Assembly: GCA_050260275.1 (NCBI GenBank)
Contig: JBLNBX010000017.1
Coordinates: 1-7,306, forward strand
Direction: 5' to 3'
DNA length: 7,306 bases
Source: DATMXS01 sp050260275
GTDB lineage: Bacteria > Acidobacteriota > Terriglobia > Bryobacterales > Bryobacteraceae
A model generated the notes under the pieces. It was not told where the DNA came from. It was given only the letters and a program-made list of their open reading frames with translations, and made no database searches. Positions within the stretch are counted from its first letter, which is position 1. Every line of letters begins with the position of its first letter. The translations under genes were made by a program, and so were the position numbers. This document shows positions 1 to 6,625 of the stretch, piece after piece.

Positions 1-170
1 CCGAGTATCTCGCTGGCCGTCTCGCCTTTCATCCGCAGCGCGACAAGGAAAGCCGTGATGAGCGACACAGAGGAATCGCCGCGGAGAATCACCGACATGG
101 CTTCGTAGGCGTCCGCGGCCGAGAGATCCTGCCGGCCGACAACACGATGCAGATAGGGCGTAAGCGGCAT
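1..170 (-). CDS. trpD: Anthranilate phosphoribosyltransferase, N-terminal fragment (runs off the left edge)
   Basis: TrpD transfers the phosphoribosyl group of PRPP to anthranilate, the second step of tryptophan synthesis from chorismate, in the cytoplasm. Only the first 56 codons are present, read leftward from the ATG at 170-168. They encode the small helical N-terminal domain. The diagnostic motif is FLVALRMKGET at residues 41-51, preceded by the family-typical LSAADAYEAM segment at 16-25. The PRPP-binding glycine loop would lie beyond the window. The in-frame sequence upstream of the ATG reaches a stop (TGA at 206-204) without another ATG, GTG or TTG, so this start is forced. No convincing Shine-Dalgarno sequence precedes it; the leader just upstream is AT-rich (CACTATATC). 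No other trp gene is visible, so operon membership cannot be judged. Confidence 0.9.
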   Translation of the reverse strand, partial: MPLTPYLHRVVGRQDLSAADAYEAMSVILRGDSSVSLITAFLVALRMKGETASEIL

Positions 171-320
171 GATATAGTGTGGAGCGGGAAGCCCGCCGGC
201 TTCTCAGCATCCTAACATATCCGGCACGGGATCCTCCCCGGCGCCTCCCGGCCGGCATCCAACGACAGCAGAATAGTAATTCACGGCGCCGAACGGCGCA
301 TTGCCGTCCATTTCAGCGAA
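171..320. other. Divergent intergenic region between trpD and sucC with two short hairpins
   Basis: This 150-bp region must hold the promoters for leftward trpD and rightward sucC, but I find no strong -35/-10 pair for either. Two hairpins are visible. The first, at 186-205, is an 8-bp stem (one G-T pair) with loop CGCC, 16 nt from the trpD ATG. The second, at 286-299, is GCGCC-GAAC-GGCGC, 21 nt before the sucC ATG. The sucC start has only a weak purine stretch (GCGAA) in front of it. Neither hairpin is followed by a T-run, so neither looks like an intrinsic terminator. Confidence 0.5.
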
Positions 321-1474
321 ATGAAAATTCACGAATATCAAGCAAAAGGCATCCTTGCCCGCTACGGTGTGCCTGTCCCGCGCGGGCAGGTGGCCGGCAC
401 AGCCCCCGAGGCCGCTGCCGCCGCGAAGGAAATCGGCGCGCCCGTGGTCATCAAGGCCCAGATACACGCAGGCGGGCGCGGCAAAGGCGGCGGCGTCAAG
501 ATAGCGAAGGACCCCGACGAAGCCGCGGTGGTCGCGCGCGACATGATCGGCATGCGCCTCATCACGCACCAGACAGGGCCGGAAGGCCGCATCGTTCGAA
601 AGGTGCTCGTCGAGGAGACGCTTCCGATCGAGCGCGAGCTTTACCTCGGCATAGTCCTCGATCGCATGCAGGCCAAGCCAGTGTTCATGGCGTCGGCCGC
701 GGGCGGCATGGAGATTGAAGAAGTCGCCGCGCGCAACCCCGAGCTCATCCTCAAGGAAGCGTTCGAGCCGGATGCTGGCCTGGCTCCGTTCCAGGCGCGC
801 AAGCTCGCGTTCGGGATGGGGATACCGGCTGCGTCGGTTTCGGCCGCAGCGTCCGCGATGATGTCCCTCGCCCGCGCATACTGCGGCGTCGATGCTTCGC
901 TCGCCGAGATCAACCCGTTCGTCCTGACCAAGGACGGCCGCGCCATCGCGCTCGACGCCAAGATCAACCTCGACGACAACGCTCTCTGGCGGCACAAGGA
1001 TCTCCTCGAACTCCGCGACGTCAATGAAGAGGACCCGCTCGAGACCGAGGCATCTAAGTATGGCCTCAACTACATCAAGCTCGACGGCAACGTTGCGTGC
1101 ATGGTAAATGGGGCCGGCCTCGCGATGGCCACCATGGATATCATCAAGCACGCCGGCGGCAACCCGGCCAACTTCCTCGATGTCGGCGGCGGAGCGAGCG
1201 CGGAGCAGATTCGTAATGCGTTCCACATCCTGCTTTCTGACAAGGCCGTCAAAGCAGTTCTGATTAACATCTTCGGCGGTATCCTGCGTTGCGACACGCT
1301 GGCCACCGGCGTTGTCGAGGCGGCCCGCGAGCTGAAAGTGCAGGTGCCCATCGTCGTGCGCATGGAGGGCACGAACGTCGAAACCGGCCGGAGAATTCTT
1401 CGGGACTCCGGCCTGAACTTCACAGTTGCCGAAGATATGAAGGACGCTGCAGAGAAAGTGGTGAGGTTGGCCCA

Positions 1475-1478
<4 letters not shown>
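321..1478 (+). CDS. sucC: Succinyl-CoA ligase (ADP/GDP-forming) beta subunit
   Basis: This is the beta subunit of the TCA-cycle enzyme that converts succinyl-CoA, NDP and phosphate into succinate, NTP and CoA (reversible, cytoplasmic, with SucD). At 385 aa it has the usual length (E. coli about 388). The N-terminal ATP-grasp domain begins MKIHEYQAKGILARYGVPVP. The nucleotide-binding glycine loop is GGRGKGG at 51-57. EINP at 196-199 and LDAK at 211-214 supply the expected Mg-nucleotide ligands (N198, D212). The C-terminal ligase/CoA-binding domain carries NGAGLAMATMD (263-273), LDVGGGA (286-292) and NIFGGILRCD (316-325). All expected motifs are intact. Its TGA overlaps the sucD ATG, so the two subunits are translationally coupled. 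ADP versus GDP preference cannot be read from the sequence with confidence. Confidence 0.97.
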
Positions 1479-2340
<862 letters not shown>

Positions 2341-2344
<4 letters not shown>

Positions 2345-2757
2345 CAGAACGCACGCTGGGAATCATCAAGCCCGACGCGGTGGCGGCCGGGCATGCCGGC
2401 GAGATCCTGGCCACAATCCAGACAGAGGGCTTCCGGGTGGTGGCGATGCGCATGGTGAAGCTGGATAGTCGGCAGGCGGAGGCCTTCTACGGCGTCCACC
2501 GCGGCAAGCCGTTCTTCGACGGCTTGGTCAGTTTCATGACCGAGGGGCCGATCATCGTTCTGGCGCTCGAGCGCGAAGACGCCATTCGGAAGTGGCGGGA
2601 AGTGATGGGCGCGACGAATCCTGCAAATGCCGCCGAGGGCACCATCCGGAAACGTTTTGGGGCGAGCATCGAGCGGAACGCGGTACACGGGTCGGACGCG
2701 CCGGAAACGGCGCAATTCGAGCTGGGCTTCATGTTCGCCGGAATGGATCTCGTGTAA
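2341..2757 (+). CDS. ndk: Nucleoside diphosphate kinase
   Basis: Ndk moves the gamma-phosphate of one NTP (usually ATP) to other NDPs through a phosphohistidine, balancing cytoplasmic nucleotide pools. The protein is 138 aa (family about 135-145). It starts at a GTG that overlaps the sucD stop as GTGA, with a strong ribosome site 6 nt upstream. The N-terminus RTLGIIKPDAV holds the conserved K10. Y50, F58, R86, T92, R103 and N113 correspond to the known active-site positions. The catalytic histidine is H116 in NAVHGSD (113-119). Every catalytic position is retained. Position directly behind sucCD, whose product is an NTP, suggests local phosphate transfer; physical association of Ndk with succinyl-CoA ligase has been reported in other bacteria, but here it is only an inference from gene order. 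Confidence 0.97.
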
Positions 2758-2760
2758 AAT
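2755..2760 (+). promoter_or_regulatory. Probable -10 box of rnpB, overlapping the ndk stop codon
   Basis: TAAAAT (5 of 6 matches to TATAAT) begins with the ndk TAA stop. A start site about 7 nt downstream falls near 2766-2768, just before the P1 helix at 2771. The -35 region (around 2732-2737) is poor, so the promoter is proposed from position and the -10 match only. Confidence 0.45.
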
Positions 2761-2767
2761 AAAGAGG

Positions 2768-3135
2768 ATAGCGCCTGCCGGACGGGCAGTCGCCCCCTTT
2801 TCTGGGGGAGGAAAGTCCGGTCTCCATAGGGCAGCGTGCCGGCTAACGGCCGGGGGGCCAGGCTCAAAGCCGGGTTCACGGAAAGTGCCACAGAAAACAT
2901 ACCGCCTCGTTTCGGCGAGGTAAGGGTGAAAAGGTGCGGTAAGAGCGCACCGCGGCCGGAGCGATCCGGCCGGCAGGGCAAACCCCACGCGGAGCAAGAC
3001 CAAATAGGAGGGGAGAGGCGGCCCGTCTCGCCAGACTCTCGGGTAGGTCGCTCGAGCCCGGCAGTAATGCCGGGCCTAGATGAATGACTGCCACCCGCAA
3101 GGGTACAGAAACCGGCTTATAGTCCGGCAGGCGCG
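2768..3135 (+). ncRNA. rnpB: RNase P RNA, bacterial type A
   Basis: This is the catalytic RNA that matures tRNA 5' ends. P1 is a perfect 13-bp helix (2771-2783 with 3122-3134), which sets both ends to within a few bases. P2 pairs 2785-2791 with 3086-3092. P3 is CCCCC-TTTTCT-GGGGG at 2793-2808. Conserved region I, GAGGAAAGTCCGG, is at 2808-2820, and its P4 partner ACAGAAACCGGCTTAT is at 3105-3120. The conserved GGTAAGGGTGAAA and GTGCGGTAAGAGCGCACC blocks lie around 2919-2952. A 7-bp stem with a GCGA tetraloop is at 2954-2971. The L15 region follows, with GGC at 2977-2979 where most bacteria have GGU. P18 is a 7-bp stem with a GTAA tetraloop (3057-3074). P19 is ACCC-GCAA-GGGT (3093-3104), a helix absent in E. 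coli but common elsewhere. GNRA loops on P14- and P18-like stems and the P16/P17 arm mark type A. It starts about 13 nt after ndk. Confidence 0.96.
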
Positions 3136-3344
3136 ATTTCTTCGTTGTACGGCTGCCACTTCAGGCGTCGCTAACCGGCATGTGCGGAGTTGAATCCCCG
3201 CACGGGTTGGAAGTCCGCCACCCAGAGCCTCAGTTTTTCCCGCTTCCAGATGCGCCGCTCCGCCTTGCACTCCAGCGAGCGGGATGCTGCCACACAGAGC
3301 GAAAACGCGATGCATCTCCGCCCCGCTACTCCCCGCCTGTCTGT
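3136..3344. other. Convergent intergenic region with two adjacent hairpins, no gene
   Basis: The rightward rnpB unit and the leftward two-component operon converge here, so both should stop in this 209-bp gap. Hairpin one is GTGCGG/CCGCAC (3182-3187 with 3198-3203, 10-nt loop). Hairpin two abuts it at 3204-3223, with stem GGGT-GG/CC-ACCC, one bulged T and a 7-nt loop. A TTTTT run lies at 3234-3238, about 10 nt past hairpin two, too far for a textbook intrinsic terminator on the plus strand. The short open frames across this stretch overlap rnpB and have no family signature. Confidence 0.5.
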
Positions 3345-3995
3345 TCAGGAGATAATCTTCTTCCGCACCGCGTAGAGCACTATTTCCGCGGTGTTGTGCA
3401 GGTTCAGCTTCTGCATCAGGTGCGTGCGGTGAGTCTCGACGGTGTACAGGCTCAGATCGAGTATCGCGGCCACTTCTTTGTTGGACTTGCCCTGCGCCAG
3501 GAGTTGCAGCACCTCCTTCTCGCGGTCGGTTAGCAGGTCGTAGCTGTCCTCGATCTTTCGCTGCTGGAGGAACCGCATGTAGTCCTCGAGCAGCGTTTGC
3601 GCGATTGCCGGGCTGAAGAACGGACGGCCCGCGGCGACAGCTTCGATCGCGCGCACCACGTCCAGTTCGGCCGAGTCTTTCAGCAGATAGCCTTTCGCGC
3701 CCGCAGAGAGCGCGCGAAGCAGGTAGGACTCGTCCGAGTGCACGCTGAGCATGATGACGCCCGTGGACGGCTTGCGCTTGACTATCTGAGCCGCCGCGTC
3801 GATGCCGTTCAGAAACGGCATCGCGATGTCCATGATGACAACTGTCGGGTCCAGCTCCTCGGCCAGGCGGACAGCCTCGCGCCCATCGCCGGCCTCGCCC
3901 ACAACCTCGATATCCGGCTCGCGTTCGAGAACAAAGCGCAGACCCTTGCGGACCAGTCCGTGATCGTCGGCAATCAGTACGCGCGCCTTAGGCAT
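3345..3995 (-). CDS. NarL/FixJ-family response regulator (receiver + LuxR-type HTH)
   Basis: This cytoplasmic DNA-binding response regulator has 216 aa, typical for the family. The receiver domain covers about residues 4-120. It has the acidic pair D10/D11, the phospho-acceptor D56 in IMDIAMP, the switch residue S84 and the conserved K106 in LLKD. A short linker leads to a GerE/LuxR-type helix-turn-helix at about 153-211 (LTDREKEVLQLLAQGKSNKE onward), with the recognition helix around 183-197. The ATG at 3995-3993 lies inside the end of the kinase gene (8-nt overlap), with GAGGAGG 9 nt upstream, so it is translated with the kinase. All phosphorylation residues are intact. The target genes cannot be told from this window; the palindrome in the kinase leader is a candidate self-regulatory site. 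Confidence 0.95.
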   Translation of the reverse strand: MPKARVLIADDHGLVRKGLRFVLEREPDIEVVGEAGDGREAVRLAEELDPTVVIMDIAMPFLNGIDAAAQIVKRKPSTGVIMLSVHSDESYLLRALSAGAKGYLLKDSAELDVVRAIEAVAAGRPFFSPAIAQTLLEDYMRFLQQRKIEDSYDLLTDREKEVLQLLAQGKSNKEVAAILDLSLYTVETHRTHLMQKLNLHNTAEIVLYAVRKKIIS

Positions 3996-5346
3996 GAGCG
4001 GCCGCCTCCTCTTCTTCCAGTTCCAGGGGAATCTCGGCGTTTATAGTGGTGCCCTTGCCCTCGTGTGACAGCACCTCGAGGCGCCCGCCCAGCTCTTTCA
4101 CCCTCTCCTCCATACCGATAAGTCCGTGGCCGCGCTTCCGCGACTGGCCGGGGTCGAACCCGGTGCCGTTGTCCTGAACGAGTATGTTGAGCCGGTGCGC
4201 GCTCCCATGCACCGCGATGCGTATCTCACTGGCGTGGGCATGCCTCGCGGAGTTCGTAAGCGCCTCCTGAACGATACGGTACACGCACGTCCTGTGGGCG
4301 TCAGGTAGCTGCTCGATGGGGCCCTCCAGGTTGACGCTGACCGGCACGCCGTAGCGGCGCGAGAACTCGCGGGCCTGCCACTCTACGGCCGGCCCCAGGC
4401 CGAGGTCGTCCAGCATCGACGGCCGCAGGCCCATGGCGAGGCTGCGCACGGCCCTCAAAGCCTCCTCAGACAGCCGCGCTGTATCCTCCAGCTTTGCCAG
4501 GAACGCCTCCTCGGGACCGTCGCGCAGCGCCCGCAGGTTCCGAAGCTCCATTCGCTGAGCGGTCAGCATCTGCCCCACCTCGTCGTGCAGCTCGCGCGCG
4601 ATCGCCTTACGTTCCTGCTCCTGCGCCTTCACAAGCTGCTGCGACAAACGGCGCAGCTCGCGTCCCACCTGCTCGGCGCGTTCCTTCTCCGCCTGGGCCC
4701 GCCGCTCCAGCCTGAGAATGCCGAACAGGCTCACTGTCGCGACCACCGCGCCCAGCAGGATCGTCGCCAGCAGCACGCGGCGGCCGTAGACGGGAAGTTG
4801 GCTCTCGGTCCGCTCGATCTGGCGGCGCTGCGCCTCGATACTCGCCTCGTTCAGCTCGCGGATCTCCCGCGCGATCTCCAGCACCGCTTCGCGCCGGGGA
4901 AGCACCTCGAACCGCAGGAACCGGGAGCTCAGCGCCAGCTTCTGTCCGGGCGTCCACTCGAACAGCGGATCGAGAACCTCCCAGTAATGCTCCAGCGCCC
5001 TTGCCAGGCGGTCCAGCCGCTGCCGCTCGCCGTCACCGAGCAGCGAGCGCAGGCTCTCCAGCTCGCCGGGGATGGACGAACGAATAGAGAGCAGCTCGGA
5101 CTTGTAGGTCTCGGCAGTCAGCTCGGAGCGGTCCAGAAGATAGTCGCGGACAAGCACGTCGGAGAGGTGCACGTCGATGCGGATTCGGGCCAGCACGCGC
5201 TCGGTTTCCTGGTAGGTGCGGTGGAGCGAGGAAACCTCACGCGATATCTTGTCGGCTTGCTGAAGCACTCCGAAGCCCGCGAAGGCGAGCAGAGCGAGCA
5301 GCGTAAAAAACGTTACGGCCAGAATCGGCCACGCTCGAACAGTCAT
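3988..5346 (-). CDS. Membrane sensor histidine kinase, HPK7 / NarX-DegS-like (HisKA_3)
   Basis: This is the sensor partner of the downstream response regulator; it autophosphorylates on histidine and passes the phosphate to D56 of the regulator. In its 452 aa the order is: transmembrane helix 1 (about 7-27); a periplasmic, largely helical sensor region (about 28-188) that resembles a four-helix-bundle or CHASE3-type domain, with no recognisable ligand motif; transmembrane helix 2 (about 190-211); and a charged coiled-coil linker without a clear HAMP. The HisKA_3 dimerisation domain has ARELHDEVGQ with phospho-acceptor H254. The ATPase domain has an N-box QEALTNSARHA (N365), DNGTGF at 392-397 and GHGLIGMEERV at 406-416. 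The C-terminus is an unusual acidic tail, LELEEEEAAAHA. The ATG at 5346 has GGAAGAG 7 nt upstream. It precedes and overlaps the regulator gene. Confidence 0.95.
   Translation of the reverse strand: MTVRAWPILAVTFFTLLALLAFAGFGVLQQADKISREVSSLHRTYQETERVLARIRIDVHLSDVLVRDYLLDRSELTAETYKSELLSIRSSIPGELESLRSLLGDGERQRLDRLARALEHYWEVLDPLFEWTPGQKLALSSRFLRFEVLPRREAVLEIAREIRELNEASIEAQRRQIERTESQLPVYGRRVLLATILLGAVVATVSLFGILRLERRAQAEKERAEQVGRELRRLSQQLVKAQEQERKAIARELHDEVGQMLTAQRMELRNLRALRDGPEEAFLAKLEDTARLSEEALRAVRSLAMGLRPSMLDDLGLGPAVEWQAREFSRRYGVPVSVNLEGPIEQLPDAHRTCVYRIVQEALTNSARHAHASEIRIAVHGSAHRLNILVQDNGTGFDPGQSRKRGHGLIGMEERVKELGGRLEVLSHEGKGTTINAEIPLELEEEEAAAHA
4005..4011 (-). promoter_or_regulatory. Ribosome binding site of the response regulator, inside the kinase gene
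   Basis: On the minus strand this reads GAGGAGG, 9 nt before the response regulator ATG. It lies within the codons of the kinase's acidic tail (the run of Glu residues near 444-447) and fixes the regulator start. Confidence 0.75.
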
Positions 5347-5378
5347 GTCGCGGCTCTTCCATTGTATTGTGGCGCGTC

Positions 5379-5392
5379 ACACTCCAGAGTGT
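5379..5392. promoter_or_regulatory. 14-bp palindrome upstream of the kinase, candidate operator
   Basis: ACACTC-CA-GAGTGT is a perfect 6+6 palindrome, 32 bp upstream of the kinase ATG. A related half-site, ACAGTGT, follows at 5401-5407. On the minus strand a TACAAT hexamer (a possible -10) lies between the palindrome and the start codon, so a bound protein would sit at or just upstream of the polymerase -35 position. Binding by the operon's own regulator is a guess. Confidence 0.4.
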
Positions 5393-5463
5393 CTTGCCCT
5401 ACAGTGTTTTGGGAGCTGTTGTACTCTTAACGCGGGATTTGTCCGGGGGCGCCGGCATGGGAT

Positions 5464-5559
5464 CATGAGGTTGATCTGTCAGGGAACGCACGTGCCCGCC
5501 GGAGCGGTACAGAGCACCTCGTGCCGGCCGCTCCAGCGCGGCGGGCACAACACCTCATG
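5464..5559. repeat. Nested inverted repeat / stem-loop downstream of the M23 gene
   Basis: Four complementary layers are visible. The outer arms are CATGAGGT (5464-5471) and ACCTCATG (5552-5559). Next comes a 10-bp stem, GTGCCCGCCG (5492-5501) with CGGCGGGCAC (5539-5548), then GAGCGG (5502-5507) with CCGCTC (5528-5533). The apex is GCAC-CTC-GTGC (5514-5524). The M23 stop codon lies 3 nt outside the right arm, so on the minus strand the structure begins right after that gene. No T-run follows, which argues against a standard intrinsic terminator. It may be a factor-dependent terminator or 3' stabiliser, a small repeat element of the REP/MITE kind, or chance pairing in GC-rich DNA. Confidence 0.5.
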
Positions 5560-5562
5560 CGG

Positions 5563-6450
5563 TCAGAACGGGAAATCGCGCTGTGTCCCGGTCGAGGCCA
5601 GATGCTGCGTCAGGAACCGGCTCGGATTTCTCGGAGTGCCGTTGAAGCGCACCTCGTAATGCAGGTGGGCGCCCGTAGCCCGGCCTGACGAGCCGACATA
5701 CCCGATCACCTGTCCCTGGCGGACTTCCTCTCCCGGGAGGATCGCGAAGCGCGAGAGATGGGCGTAGTAGGTTTGATAGCCGCTGCCGTGGTCGATGACA
5801 ACCAGCCGCCCGTAGCCGCCCATCCACGTGGCGTACATGACAATACCGTCAGCCGCGGCGCGCACCGGCGCTCCTCTAGGCGCCGTAATATCGACTCCGG
5901 TGTGAATCACACCTTCGCCGGAGAACGGATCGGACCGGCGGCCGAAGTAGCTTTGCAAGCGTCCCTCGACCGGCCAGATGGCCGGGACGACGTTGGTGTG
6001 CCAGGCGCGCGGGTAGCGGCGGTAAAGGCTGGTCAGATTGGCGGTGCGCAGGAAATCGTACTCTTCGATGCTTTGTTGAATTGTCGGCAGCAGCGCCCGG
6101 CTCTCCTCCGAGATATCAACCGGCCCCTCCAGCTTTTGCTTCAATCCAAAAGCCGTGCTGACCTCCCGCGCGAACAGTTGCAATTCCGCGAGCTGGTCGT
6201 CCTTCTGGTCCATCGTCGACTGGAGTTTCTGGTACCTGGCGCGCAGGGCCGAGATCTCTTCCCGCAGCGAGTTATAGTTCGCCACCTTCCACGCCATCCG
6301 CGCGTAGCTCGATACGAAACCGAACAGCGACACGCAACCAACGAGTGCGAGCGCCACTACAGCGTATATGACTTGCTGGGGAATATGTATGCGTCGCAGC
6401 CGGCCGTGCAAGGAGTGGGCGACAACGACGATGAAATACGGCTGCTTCAT
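5563..6450 (-). CDS. Membrane-anchored M23 family metallopeptidase
   Basis: This is a predicted zinc endopeptidase of the LytM/lysostaphin type, which cuts peptide cross-links in peptidoglycan outside the inner membrane. With the ATG at 6450-6448 the protein has 295 aa. A short basic cytoplasmic start (RLRRIHIP) leads to one transmembrane helix at about 26-48, then a coiled coil (about 58-98, SLREEISALRARYQKLQ onward) and a linker. The catalytic domain (about 155-285) has zinc ligands H183 and D187 (HTGVD), H231 (YYAHLS) and H262/H264 (GAHLHYEV), so it should be active. A GTG at 6465 would add MIPGS. The ATG is preferred because related proteins start with a similar (K)xPYFIVVVAHS sequence and AGG lies 5 nt upstream. 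However, the GTG overlaps the stop of a leader ORF, so coupling from it is possible. Coiled-coil M23 proteins of this build often act in division or envelope remodelling; no partner gene confirms that here. Confidence 0.93.
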   Translation of the reverse strand: MKQPYFIVVVAHSLHGRLRRIHIPQQVIYAVVALALVGCVSLFGFVSSYARMAWKVANYNSLREEISALRARYQKLQSTMDQKDDQLAELQLFAREVSTAFGLKQKLEGPVDISEESRALLPTIQQSIEEYDFLRTANLTSLYRRYPRAWHTNVVPAIWPVEGRLQSYFGRRSDPFSGEGVIHTGVDITAPRGAPVRAAADGIVMYATWMGGYGRLVVIDHGSGYQTYYAHLSRFAILPGEEVRQGQVIGYVGSSGRATGAHLHYEVRFNGTPRNPSRFLTQHLASTGTQRDFPF

Positions 6451-6461
6451 GGAGCCTGGGA

Positions 6462-6488
6462 TCACTCTTCCGTGCGGGCGCCAAACAT
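6462..6488 (-). CDS. Possible 8-codon leader peptide upstream of the M23 gene
   Basis: An ATG at 6488-6486, with an excellent ribosome site 7 nt upstream (GGGAGGAG, plus-strand 6496-6503), opens a frame encoding MFGARTEE. Its TGA stop (6464-6462) overlaps the GTG at 6465 as GTGA. It is not in frame with the peptidase. It has the best initiation signal in the neighbourhood, so ribosomes probably load here and re-initiate at the peptidase GTG (6465) or ATG (6450). Alternatives are a non-coding coincidence, or a sequencing or real frameshift that once joined it to the peptidase N-terminus. Confidence 0.4.
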   Translation of the reverse strand: MFGARTEE

Positions 6489-6518
6489 GAATGCACTCCT
6501 CCCGCGATCTAGTACCGT

Positions 6519-6547
6519 ACTATAGTCCGACCCAAAAACTGTAACAA
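6519..6547 (-). promoter_or_regulatory. Sigma70-type promoter of the M23 peptidase
   Basis: On the minus strand, -35 TTGTTA (6547-6542) and -10 TATAGT (6524-6519, 5 of 6 matches) are separated by exactly 17 bp. The predicted start near 6512 gives a leader of about 24 nt to the ATG of the small leader ORF. A second, overlapping candidate has a perfect -35 TTGACA (6567-6562) with TACAGT (6543-6538) at 18-bp spacing. Confidence 0.55.
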
Positions 6548-6560
6548 CTCCATAATGGAG
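6548..6560. promoter_or_regulatory. 13-bp palindrome in the M23 promoter region, candidate operator
   Basis: CTCCAT-A-ATGGAG is a perfect 6+1+6 palindrome. It lies just upstream of the TTGTTA box and inside the spacer of the alternative TTGACA/TACAGT promoter. A dimeric regulator bound here could block or bend the promoter. No regulator gene for it is visible nearby apart from the two-component pair. Confidence 0.4.
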
Positions 6561-6625
6561 GTGTCAACGCAAAAGTGAGGCGAACGCCGGCTGCGCTTGG
6601 GCCTTCCGAGGATAATTCACAGGAG

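Noticed and set aside
286..299. Hairpin in the sucC leader considered as a riboswitch or attenuator
   Set aside because: It has only 5 bp and a 4-nt loop, with no T-run and no larger conserved fold; it is recorded only as part of the intergenic region.
2758..3135. Short protein frames inside the RNase P RNA (for example 2627-2923 and 2836-3087, plus strand)
   Set aside because: The sequence is explained fully by rnpB helices and conserved regions.
3170..3235. Possible tRNA-Gly(UCC)-like sequence on the minus strand (loop CTTCCAA, then GATTCAAC)
   Set aside because: The anticodon stem has a mismatch, the variable loop would have no bases, the T-loop is too long and no acceptor stem or D-arm pairs.
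3076..3315. 79-codon minus-strand frame over the rnpB 3' end and the following gap
   Set aside because: It overlaps the conserved RNase P core and P1 and shows no family motif or start signal.
4585..5430. 281-codon open frame on the plus strand opposite the kinase gene
   Set aside because: It is rich in Arg, Gln, Leu and His, as expected from reversing kinase codons, and the kinase frame is complete with H, N and G boxes.
5345..5659. Cysteine-rich 104-codon plus-strand frame, briefly considered as a small secreted peptide
   Set aside because: Half of it is antisense to the M23 catalytic domain, the rest covers the kinase leader and the inverted repeat, and it has no signal peptide or ribosome site.
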